Assembly (NCBI GenBank): GCA_903832165.1
Contig: CAILAQ010000654.1
Span: forward strand, 1 to 10,412
Length of the DNA: 10,412 nucleotides
Direction: 5' to 3'
DNA from: an uncultured Bacteroidota bacterium
GTDB taxonomy: Bacteria; Bacteroidota; Bacteroidia; Bacteroidales; UBA12481
Position numbers and translations under genes: made by a program. Positions 1 through 6,773 of this stretch are shown piece by piece. Below the pieces are notes generated by a model, which saw only the letters and a program-made list of their open reading frames with translations, had not been told where the DNA came from and searched no databases. How positions within the stretch are numbered: position 1 is the stretch's first letter; every line of letters begins with the position of its first letter.

Positions 1-995
1 CCCCTGCCAGGGCCTTGAGAGCGGTCCACATCAATGCTGACCTGGCCCATGAGGCCTCCGGGATTAACGCCGTTCCAACCGTTTGGATTTCCATCGATAT
101 AAACATATGCCGGTTTATTCCAGCTGACCACCGAGTCGCGGTATCGGGCATTAACTGATTTTGCTACGACAAGGCTGTCATTCTTGCCGGATGCACCGCC
201 GATATATAATTCACCTGCGTTTCCAATGGCCATTGTTCCCCAGTAAGGGCTGCCATCGATGACATAACAATTTTCATAGGTACTGTTGCCATCAGTGGAG
301 CGGGTAGAGAAACCGGGGGCGCAGGTGCTGAAGAAATAGGACCAGTCGGCATAGATGTTCCCGCTGCTGGTTTCGGCAGAACGGTCGATCACCATCCACT
401 GCTTGTCTCCGCCATGTGCTTCGGTTCCGCCTATCCAGTCTGCACCACCGTTGCTGCTTTGATAAACTTTGCAGAAGTAGTCGGGTGAATTCGTCAGGCT
501 GTTGTAATAAAAATTTCCTTGTGCATCGTAATCCAGAACAGGATCTGAACGGAAAATTCCAGGATTGATCACTCCGGGAAAAGTCCAGTTTACGCCGCCA
601 TTAGTGGTGTAACCCCATCCTGCCTGCCTGAAATTGCTGGTTACATTATCGAATTGTCTCCAGCCAATAGCCATCTTGTTCGGATCAAGCGGATTCACCG
701 CAATGGAGGGTTCGTTTGCGGCATCGCCAACGATATTTTGGCCGAGAGCATTCACATTAACCTGATAGGTGGATATGCTGCTTTTCGTTGAGCCCGATTT
801 CATCCTGGATTGAAAACGGTAGCCCGGGGAGGTCCGTTTGTTATTAAAAGCGTTGGGAAGATAAGGATCTTCCTGTGCTTCATGATGCATCGCCTTAATC
901 TCTTCGGCAGAGGTTCGTTTATCCTGACCCTGCACAGGATTACTCAGCAGTGTTGCCGCTGAAAGGAGCAAAAGATATACCGTTATGTTTTTCAT
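1..995 (-). CDS. Secreted BNR/Asp-box repeat (sialidase-like fold) protein, 3' end outside the window
   Basis: This open frame runs from ATG at 995 to the left edge without a stop and gives 331 residues. It starts with a signal peptide (MKNITVYLLLLSAATLLSNP, cleavage probably near residue 22-24). After a short linker comes a beta-propeller-like region: residues 95-113 (EPSIAVNPLDPNKMAIGW) and 150-166 (DPVLDYDAQGNFYYNSL) are typical of sialidase/BNR-repeat proteins. Asp-box-like turns are TTNGGVNW (130-137), SSNGGADW (180-187) and STDGNSTY (233-240); the first two have Asn in place of the usual Asp. Sialidase activity cannot be claimed, since this fold also occurs in many non-sialidase exported proteins and the catalytic residues cannot be placed. 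Many such Bacteroidota proteins end in a type IX secretion sorting domain, but that part is not in the window. A purine-rich AAGGAAAG lies just upstream of the ATG. The gene is divergent from the lipoprotein at 1141. Confidence 0.85.
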   Translation of the reverse strand, partial: MKNITVYLLLLSAATLLSNPVQGQDKRTSAEEIKAMHHEAQEDPYLPNAFNNKRTSPGYRFQSRMKSGSTKSSISTYQVNVNALGQNIVGDAANEPSIAVNPLDPNKMAIGWRQFDNVTSNFRQAGWGYTTNGGVNWTFPGVINPGIFRSDPVLDYDAQGNFYYNSLTNSPDYFCKVYQSSNGGADWIGGTEAHGGDKQWMVIDRSAETSSGNIYADWSYFFSTCAPGFSTRSTDGNSTYENCYVIDGSPYWGTMAIGNAGELYIGGASGKNDSLVVAKSVNARYRDSVVSWNKPAYVYIDGNPNGWNGVNPGGLMGQVSIDVDRSQGPGR

Positions 996-1011
996 TTCTT
1001 TCCTTTTGATA

Positions 1012-1019
1012 AAAAGATA
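1012..1019 (-). promoter_or_regulatory. Possible -7 element (TATCTTTT) for the BNR-repeat gene
   Basis: Read on the minus strand, TATCTTTT differs from the Bacteroidota -7 consensus TAnnTTTG only at the last base. It lies 16 bases upstream of the ATG at 995. A TTTG that could act as the -33 element sits at 1049-1046 on the same strand, but the gap of 26 bases is longer than usual. The call rests on the motif and its position only. Confidence 0.22.
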
Positions 1020-1081
1020 AAGATTCACATTATCCCTTTACAATCCAAAAAAAATCATCAGGAGTGTGATCAGAGCAATTT

Positions 1082-1116
1082 TTTGGCTTTTAATATTAAC
1101 AAATGCCGTAAATTTG
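1082..1116 (+). promoter_or_regulatory. Bacteroidota-type promoter (TTTG ... TAAATTTG) for the lipoprotein/OmpA unit
   Basis: A perfect TAnnTTTG (TAAATTTG) lies at 1109-1116, with TTTG at 1082-1085 and a 23-base spacer, near the upper end of the range reported for this phylum. Transcription would begin around 1121-1124 and leave a leader of about 20 bases before the ATG at 1141. It would start downstream of the alternative GTG at 1066, which supports the choice of 1141 as the translation start. Confidence 0.5.
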
Positions 1117-1140
1117 TGTTATACGTCAAAAAGTTTAACC

Positions 1141-3378
1141 ATGAAAATGAAAAAACTACTGACAGCGCTGGCAATAGTGTCAGTTGTAATCCTTAGCGGA
1201 TGTAAAAAAGATGATTTTGTTGGTAAGGTTGGAGTTTGCCCGGTCGTACTGTCCACAGTCCTTACAAACGGGGCAACTGAGGTTCCGGTAAAATCGATAA
1301 TTACAGTAACTTTTAATACAAACATGAACCCTGCAACCATCACGCAGAGTTCCTTTTCCATACAAGGGCCATCGAAAGTTCAGGGGAGTATCCTCTATGA
1401 TGGCACCGGCCCGACCTTAACATTTATCCCGGACAAACCACTTTTGTACAGCACAACTTATACGGGTAGAGTGGCTGCTTCCGTTAAAGACTTTACAGGC
1501 AATGCCCTGCAAAAGGATTATGTCTGGAGTTTTACCACCTTGGATCAGTACACTCTGACCGTAACTTCAAATCCCTTAACCGGAGGAATAACAACCGGAG
1601 GCGGTGCTTACGATTCCGGCTCCACAGTAACTGCAGGAGCAACAGCGAATTCGGGATATGCATTCTCGGGCTGGACCGAAGGGGGAGTGGTGGTTTCCAC
1701 GGATGCCGGTTATGTTTTCAAGTTAACCGGTAACCGGACACTGGTGGCCAACTTCACTGAGAACATCAAGGTTTATAATATTGCGCTTTCATCGAATCCC
1801 CTGGTCGGAGGAGCTACCACCGGCGGCGGTTCCTATAATGCAGGCACTGCGGTAACTGTTGGAGCGACGGCAAATTCCGGGTATACGTTTACCAGCTGGA
1901 CCGAAGGAGGAGCGGTGGTTTCCACCAATTCCGCTTACAGCTTTACCATCAGCGGGGACCGAACCCTGGTAGCGAACTTCACGATCAATGTATTTACAAT
2001 TGACCTGTTCTCGAATCCGCTGGCCGGCGGATCAACAACCGGGGGCGGAATATTCAATTATGGCAGTTCAGTGACAATCGGAGCAACAGCGAATGCCGGT
2101 TACTCTTTTGTGAACTGGACCGAGGGAACAACAATCATTTCCACTAATCCCGGTTACACCTTTACCGTGACAGGTCATCGGAACCTGGTGGCAAATTTCA
2201 CTGAAAATATCAAGGTTTATAATATTACACTTTCATCGAATCCAACCAATGGGGGAACAACCGCCGGTGGCGGATCATTCAATGATGGAGCTTCAGTAAC
2301 GGTTGTTGCAACTGCTAACGCCGGATATACTTTTGCCAGTTGGACCGAAGGAACAGCAATTGTTTCCAATAATCCCGGGTACACCTTTATCATCGGCGGA
2401 AACCGGAATCTCGTGGCAAATTTCACTGAAAATATCAAGGTCTATAGTGTTGGGGTTTCATCGAATCCTCAGGCCGGAGGAACAACCACCGGCGGAGGGT
2501 CCTATAATGAGGGCACTATCATAACCGTTCGGGCAACAACAAATTCCGGATATACTTTTGCCAACTGGACTGAAGGAACAATCATTGTTTCCACCAACCC
2601 CGGTTATTCTTTTACTGTCACAGGCCATCGGAATCTGGTGGCGAATTTCACCGAAAATATCAAGGTTCATAATGTTGCGCTTTCATCGGACCCCCCGGCC
2701 GGAGGTACAACCACCGGCGGAGGATCCTATAATTATGGTTCCTCAGTATCCATTCAGGCAACCGCCAGTCCGGGATATTATTTTTCGGCATGGACGGATG
2801 GTCCAGACGTTATATCCACGGAGGCCTCCTATACCTTCACCATCACAGGAGACCGTAACCTGGTTGCTAATTTCAGGGAAACCATTGTTGTAAACACACT
2901 TACCCTTTCGGCCAATCCTCTTGCCGGAGGAGTAGTCACAGGAGGCGGATCGTTCAATTCAGGCACTATAGTGACGGTCAGGGCCTTTGCCAATGGGGGA
3001 TATAATTTTACGAACTGGATGGATGGAGGAGCAATCATATCCACGGATGCCACCTATGCCTTTACACTCAGCAGTAACCGGAATCTGGTAGCGAATTTCA
3101 CCAAAGGCACTGAGATAAATTGCATTCAGCTATTGGCATTTCCGCTGGACGGGGGTACAACTTCCGGTGGCGGTACCTATACCCCCGGAACATCAGTAAC
3201 GATTGTTGCCACGATAAACCCCGGCTATACGTTTCTGTCATGGACTGAGAACGGACGGGTTGTATCCTTTACAGAAAGATATACGTTCATCATGGCTCAG
3301 ACCCGCTATCTGGTGGCGAATTTCATAAAAGGACCTGGTGCTCCGGCAGCAAAGAAAGTTAGTACCCGAAATCAGTAA
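1141..3378 (+). CDS. Surface lipoprotein with one Ig-like (SbsA/Big_5-type) domain and eight divergent InlB B-repeats
   Basis: The product has 745 residues. It begins with a lipoprotein signal peptide ending in the lipobox LSGC (Cys21). The following K22-K23-D24-D25 fits the X-K-(D/E)2 surface lipoprotein export signal of Bacteroidota, so display on the outer face of the outer membrane is likely (inference). Residues about 33-133 form a Big_5/SbsA Ig-like domain (NGATEVPVKSIITVTFNTNM ... LTFIPDKPL ... VKDFTGNAL ... WSFTT). Residues 137-734 are eight tandem repeats of 73-75 residues with the pattern SNPxxGGxTTGGGxY ... ATANxGYxFxxWTEG ... RxLVANFTENIK, matching the divergent InlB B-repeat family found in surface and adhesin-like proteins. 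A short tail (GPGAPAAKKVSTRNQ) follows, with no sorting domain. The frame is open back to a GTG at 1066, but that start would bury the signal peptide and lies upstream of the likely transcription start. The OmpA-type gene follows within 50 bases without a terminator, so the two are probably one operon. Adhesion or a structural surface role is inferred; no ligand can be named. Confidence 0.88.
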   Translation: MKMKKLLTALAIVSVVILSGCKKDDFVGKVGVCPVVLSTVLTNGATEVPVKSIITVTFNTNMNPATITQSSFSIQGPSKVQGSILYDGTGPTLTFIPDKPLLYSTTYTGRVAASVKDFTGNALQKDYVWSFTTLDQYTLTVTSNPLTGGITTGGGAYDSGSTVTAGATANSGYAFSGWTEGGVVVSTDAGYVFKLTGNRTLVANFTENIKVYNIALSSNPLVGGATTGGGSYNAGTAVTVGATANSGYTFTSWTEGGAVVSTNSAYSFTISGDRTLVANFTINVFTIDLFSNPLAGGSTTGGGIFNYGSSVTIGATANAGYSFVNWTEGTTIISTNPGYTFTVTGHRNLVANFTENIKVYNITLSSNPTNGGTTAGGGSFNDGASVTVVATANAGYTFASWTEGTAIVSNNPGYTFIIGGNRNLVANFTENIKVYSVGVSSNPQAGGTTTGGGSYNEGTIITVRATTNSGYTFANWTEGTIIVSTNPGYSFTVTGHRNLVANFTENIKVHNVALSSDPPAGGTTTGGGSYNYGSSVSIQATASPGYYFSAWTDGPDVISTEASYTFTITGDRNLVANFRETIVVNTLTLSANPLAGGVVTGGGSFNSGTIVTVRAFANGGYNFTNWMDGGAIISTDATYAFTLSSNRNLVANFTKGTEINCIQLLAFPLDGGTTSGGGTYTPGTSVTIVATINPGYTFLSWTENGRVVSFTERYTFIMAQTRYLVANFIKGPGAPAAKKVSTRNQ
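1549..3333 (+). repeat. Eight in-frame tandem repeats of about 219-225 bp (InlB B-repeat units)
   Basis: Units begin at 1549, 1771, 1990, 2215, 2440, 2665, 2890 and 3115. Lengths are 222, 219, then five of 225 bp, then a last shorter one. Units 3-5 are the most alike at the DNA level: the unit 3/4 and 4/5 junctions share an identical 29-base stretch (2188-2216 and 2413-2441). Units 7 and 8 are the most diverged. All differences keep the reading frame, which indicates selection on the protein after duplication. Confidence 0.9.
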
Positions 3379-3409
3379 AAAAAATCGAAATGATCTATAA
3401 AATAAATTC

Positions 3410-3417
3410 AGGAAGGG
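3410..3417 (+). promoter_or_regulatory. Shine-Dalgarno-like site (AGGAAGGG) that decides the OmpA-type start
   Basis: AGGAAGGG lies 8 bases before the ATG at 3426. In-frame ATGs also occur at 3390 and 3450. The 3390 start has no comparable site and would place over 20 residues before the hydrophobic core of the signal peptide. Because Bacteroidota depend little on Shine-Dalgarno pairing, this favours 3426 without proving it. Confidence 0.4.
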
Positions 3418-3425
3418 TATCAAGA

Positions 3426-5441
3426 ATGACAGGGTCCCTTTATATCCGGATGAGTAAAGGCCTTCTTTTTTGTGCCTTTATTCTGACAGGAATGCTGGCG
3501 CCGGTTCAGAGTCAGGATACCATCAGATATTCAAATCCTTCCTGGTGGTTCGGTGCGGCTGCAGGTGCTAACCTTAACTTTTACCGGGGCTCCACGCAGG
3601 AGCTGAATTCCGCTTTTATGGTTCCTGAGGTTTTTCACAATGGATTCGGGGCAGGATTATTTGCGGCTCCACTGGTGGAGTTTCATCGCCCGGGAACTAT
3701 GCTGGGCTTTATGCTTCAGGCAGGATACGACAGCCGCAAAGGTAAATTCGATCAGATCATTACTCCCTGCAACTGCCCGGCAGACTTAACTACGGATCTC
3801 AATTATGTAACAGTTGAACCAAGCCTGAGATTTGCCCCGTTTAAATCAGGTTTTTATTTATTTGCGGGTCCGAGGGTGGCGTTTAACCTGTCAAAATCAT
3901 TTACTTACTCATTGAAACCCAACCCTGATATCCCGGAACAACTGGCCGAACCGGATTTAAAGAGTGATTTCAGCAACATTAACAGTCTGCTGCTTTCCAT
4001 GCAGGTTGGGGCCGGAATTGATATTCCACTCTCTTCCGAGTTGAAAAAAACAAAATGGATGCTCTCGCCCTTTGTATCCTACCATCCCTATTTTGGACAG
4101 GATCCGCGTTCCATTGAAACCTGGAACATCACGACCGTAAGGGTTGGGATTGCACTGAAGCTTGGTCGGGGTAAAGCAATTCCGAAACCGCCGAAGGCAG
4201 AAGAACCTTTATTTGTAAAGATTAATGCTATTGAACCGGAAGTAAAATTTTCACTTGATGCACCAAAGAATGTTCCGGCTACTCATAATGTTCAGGAGAT
4301 ATTTCCTTTGCGCAACTATATTTTTTTCCAGAAGGGTTCTGTCAGGATACCTGACCGCTATGTGCTGTTGAATAGAGATCAGGTTAAAGATTTTAAAGAA
4401 GACCAGCTTCAGGATCTCGAACCGAAAAAAATCCCCGGACGTTCTCAAAGGCAAATGATTGTATACCACAATGTGATCAATATCCTTGGTAACCGTATTT
4501 CGAAGAATCCGGCAGCTACGGTTAAGCTGGTAGGATCCTCGGCATTGGGCCCTCAGGATGGATTGAAAATGGCGGAATCGGTGAAGGCATATCTGGTGGA
4601 TATATTCAGTATTGATCCTGCGAGAATAGCTGTGGAAGGCCTTCTGAAACCCAGGATTCCATCTGAGAAGCCCGGAGGAATCAGGGAGCTCGAATTGCTT
4701 CGTGAAGGAGACCAGAGAGTTTCGATTGAATCAGGTTCACTGGATATACTCACGGAGTTCCAGACCGGGCTCGACGGGCCATTGCGTCCGGTGGATATTT
4801 TTGCCACGCAGGAGACGCCGGTCCATGGTAATGTGAATTTCAAAGCGGAAGGAGCAAAAGCAGCTTTCACTTCCTGGTCGCTCGAAATTGCCGACCAGAG
4901 CGGACAGGTAAAAAAATTCGGCCCTTACACGGAGGAGCAGGTTGCCGTACCGGCAAAATCGATATTAAGCGCCCTGGCGGAGGCTGATTTCAAGGTGAAC
5001 ATGATTGGTCAGACAAAAGGTGGGAAAGTCATTAAACAGGAGGCCGGACTGCATCTCGACAGGCGTATCCTGCCCGTTCCTGATGAATTGACGAGGTTCA
5101 GTATTATTTATGAATTCGACAATGCAGAAGCCATCAATGTTTACGAGCAGTACCTGAATGATATCATTGTGCCGAAGATCCCGAAAAACGGTAAAGTTAT
5201 TGTCAGTGGCTATACCGATATCATTGGAGAGGAAGCCCATAATCTTCAATTATCGATTAACAGGGCTAATGATGTTAAAAACATTCTTGAAAACGGCTTG
5301 CGGAAAGCAGGAAGAAGCGATGTTACCTTCGAGGTGTATGGATATGGCGAAGATCCTGCCAGGGCACCTTTTGGGAATAAATTACCCGAAGAGCGATTTT
5401 ACAACCGGACAGTGATTATTGATCTTATACCAAACAGATAG
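3426..5441 (+). CDS. Outer-membrane protein: barrel-like N-terminus, degenerate OmpA-like domain, beta domain, canonical OmpA C-terminal domain
   Basis: The product has 671 residues from ATG 3426 (683 from ATG 3390). A signal peptide with the core LLFCAFILTGMLAPVQSQ ends near residue 30. Residues about 35-245 resemble a PorT/OMP_b-brl outer-membrane barrel: alternating strands rich in Gly and aromatics, such as WWFGAAAGANLNFY and FYLFAGPRVAFNL. Residues about 297-435 have the spacing of an OmpA/MotB domain (NYIFFQKGSVRIPD ... VKLVGSSAL ... SVKAYLVDIF ... GDQRVSIES), but the peptidoglycan-binding Asp and Arg are absent. A beta-rich segment follows. Residues about 565-671 are a classical OmpA C-terminal domain with GYTDIIGEEAHNLQLSINRA, including the expected Asp598 and Arg613 that bind diaminopimelate in family members. 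The protein therefore probably links the outer membrane to peptidoglycan. It is the second gene of the unit with the lipoprotein and could anchor or partner it. Transcription ends at the hairpin at 5468. Confidence 0.87.
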   Translation: MTGSLYIRMSKGLLFCAFILTGMLAPVQSQDTIRYSNPSWWFGAAAGANLNFYRGSTQELNSAFMVPEVFHNGFGAGLFAAPLVEFHRPGTMLGFMLQAGYDSRKGKFDQIITPCNCPADLTTDLNYVTVEPSLRFAPFKSGFYLFAGPRVAFNLSKSFTYSLKPNPDIPEQLAEPDLKSDFSNINSLLLSMQVGAGIDIPLSSELKKTKWMLSPFVSYHPYFGQDPRSIETWNITTVRVGIALKLGRGKAIPKPPKAEEPLFVKINAIEPEVKFSLDAPKNVPATHNVQEIFPLRNYIFFQKGSVRIPDRYVLLNRDQVKDFKEDQLQDLEPKKIPGRSQRQMIVYHNVINILGNRISKNPAATVKLVGSSALGPQDGLKMAESVKAYLVDIFSIDPARIAVEGLLKPRIPSEKPGGIRELELLREGDQRVSIESGSLDILTEFQTGLDGPLRPVDIFATQETPVHGNVNFKAEGAKAAFTSWSLEIADQSGQVKKFGPYTEEQVAVPAKSILSALAEADFKVNMIGQTKGGKVIKQEAGLHLDRRILPVPDELTRFSIIYEFDNAEAINVYEQYLNDIIVPKIPKNGKVIVSGYTDIIGEEAHNLQLSINRANDVKNILENGLRKAGRSDVTFEVYGYGEDPARAPFGNKLPEERFYNRTVIIDLIPNR

Positions 5442-5467
5442 GCTGTTTCTTTAGTCTGAAAAAAATG

Positions 5468-5504
5468 AAGGTTGCCCGGCGAAAGTCAGGCAACCTTTTT
5501 ATTT
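5468..5504 (+). terminator. Rho-independent terminator after the lipoprotein/OmpA unit
   Basis: A 9-bp perfect stem, AAGGTTGCC (5468-5476) with GGCAACCTT (5489-5497), encloses a 12-base loop and is followed by a T-rich run (5496-5504). An A-run at 5459-5465 precedes the stem, so the hairpin could also stop transcription from the other strand. It lies 27 bases after the OmpA stop codon and separates that unit from the gene at 5589. Confidence 0.82.
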
Positions 5505-5532
5505 GTCACGGAAAATATTATTAATCTTTTTT

Positions 5533-5540
5533 TATCTTTA
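5533..5540 (+). promoter_or_regulatory. Possible -7 element (TATCTTTA) for the decarboxylase-like gene
   Basis: TATCTTTA matches TAnnTTTG except at the last base and lies 48 bases before the ATG at 5589, after the terminator. TTTG at 5502-5505 is 27 bases away, a long spacing, and it overlaps the terminator T-run. The gene needs its own promoter after such a terminator, but this assignment is weak. Confidence 0.25.
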
Positions 5541-5588
5541 GGTATTGAGAACTGAATTTTCGGACCTGTAACCTTATCGATTCTAAAA

Positions 5589-6773
5589 ATGGAGCCAATA
5601 ATAAGTACGCCATATTATCTCTATGAAGAAAAAATAATTCTTGAGCAGATAAATAAAATAGCAAATGCGAAAATATTAAAGAAAAATATTCATTTTTCTT
5701 TAATGTCGAATAATAATATATGCTTATTAAATATACTGAAGGAAAGCGGATTAGGAGTTTTTACATCATCCGTGCAGGAATTAGCGATTGCGAAGAAAGC
5801 CGGATTTGATAATAAAAAAATCATTTTTTGTTCATCTAATTTAAAAATAGATGAAATTAAAGAAGTAATAAATGTAAATCCTGTTATTATTGCTGATTCA
5901 TTTAATCAATTAAATAAATATCTTGAAAACGGGTCATTGAAAGAGATTGGAATCAGGATTTCCTTTGAGCCGGAATTCTACCGGAAAAATAACTTCCTGG
6001 AAATCCAGCGGCAGGGGATCGAAGTAGATCAGCTTGGACAGGCTATCGAATTATGTGAACGGCATGGGGTGAAAATTGTCGGTATTCATTCCTATTTTGG
6101 CACAAATAATTCCAATGAAGAATTCTTTAAAACAGGCTTGTCAAAACTCATAGATGTTTCCACGCAGTTCAAGGATCTCGAATTTATTGATGGCAGCGGA
6201 GGATTCGGACTGGATTACAGCAATGAGAAATTTAATTTCAACCTCAATGAACTGGTGCGGAGCTTTAATGATGTGCTCTCCGGGTATCCTCAGCTTTCCG
6301 GTTCAATAGAATTAAAAATTGAACCCGGAAGGTTTATTATGGGACCTGCAGGGAAATTAATCTGCACGGTGACGGAAGTCTATGAGAAGCAGGGAAGGAT
6401 ATTCATTGGTGTCGACACCAATCTTTCGCAATTCCCAAGGCCCTATATATACGGGGAGTATCACAGGATAGAAGTGTATAAGAGGATAAAGAAGGACAAA
6501 CTTAAACGGCCACATACCTTTATTGTGGGCAACTCTATAAAATCAGATGATTTCTTTGCTATTAATATTGATTTTCCGAAGGTGGAGGAAGGAGATCAGC
6601 TTTGCTTTAATTATGCAGGTGCTTATTGCTATTCTTTGAGTTCCAATTTTTGCGGGCAATTGCGGCCTGCGGAGTATCTGCTGAGCGAAAACAATGAATA
6701 TTCAGAAATCAGAACCCCGGAATCTTTCAGTACTCTGATTAAAACCCAGAATCCGCGTTCACCTGGTCAATGA
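5589..6773 (+). CDS. Group IV (Orn/DAP/Arg-type) PLP-decarboxylase homologue lacking the PLP lysine and catalytic cysteine; probable pseudoenzyme
   Basis: The product has 394 residues, close to the usual length for diaminopimelate decarboxylase-like proteins, and is collinear with that family. The N-terminus TPYYLYEE matches the family's TPLYVYD. HFSLMSNNN (35-43) aligns with YAVKANSN and puts Met39 (ATG 5703-5705) where the Schiff-base lysine should be. SSVQELAIAKKAGF (60-73), GIRIS (121-125) and GIHSYFG (165-171, for GLHFHIG) follow. Phosphate-binding motifs are kept: DGSGGFG (201-207) and EPGR (245-248). RPYIYGEYH (284-292) corresponds to RPxLYxAxH. VGNSIKSDD (313-321) aligns with VGPxCESGD, giving Ile317 for the catalytic Cys and Lys318 for Glu. 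GAY (344-346) is present. Known enzymes of this fold form an internal aldimine with that lysine, so ordinary decarboxylation looks unlikely. A regulatory, binding or altered-chemistry role is inferred. The protein has no signal peptide and should be cytoplasmic. GC is about 25% over 5641-5940 and about 45% over 5941-6060. The 3' end overlaps the convergent kinase remnant by 35 bases. No Shine-Dalgarno sequence is visible. Confidence 0.82.
   Translation: MEPIISTPYYLYEEKIILEQINKIANAKILKKNIHFSLMSNNNICLLNILKESGLGVFTSSVQELAIAKKAGFDNKKIIFCSSNLKIDEIKEVINVNPVIIADSFNQLNKYLENGSLKEIGIRISFEPEFYRKNNFLEIQRQGIEVDQLGQAIELCERHGVKIVGIHSYFGTNNSNEEFFKTGLSKLIDVSTQFKDLEFIDGSGGFGLDYSNEKFNFNLNELVRSFNDVLSGYPQLSGSIELKIEPGRFIMGPAGKLICTVTEVYEKQGRIFIGVDTNLSQFPRPYIYGEYHRIEVYKRIKKDKLKRPHTFIVGNSIKSDDFFAINIDFPKVEEGDQLCFNYAGAYCYSLSSNFCGQLRPAEYLLSENNEYSEIRTPESFSTLIKTQNPRSPGQ

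Noticed and set aside
1066..1140. Upstream in-frame GTG start adding 25 residues to the lipoprotein
   Set aside because: It would bury the lipoprotein signal peptide, and it begins upstream of the likely transcription start at about 1121.
2217..3053. Several minus-strand and alternative-frame open frames within the B-repeat region
   Set aside because: They repeat with the same period as the repeats and are shadows of the lipoprotein gene.
1549..3333. CRISPR array or non-coding satellite
   Set aside because: The units of about 225 bp are wholly coding, keep frame, and match a known protein repeat family. There is no short-repeat/spacer pattern.
4553..5249. Minus-strand open frames opposite the OmpA-type gene
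   Set aside because: The plus-strand product has clear domains across the whole interval, and these frames show no recognisable motif or start signal.
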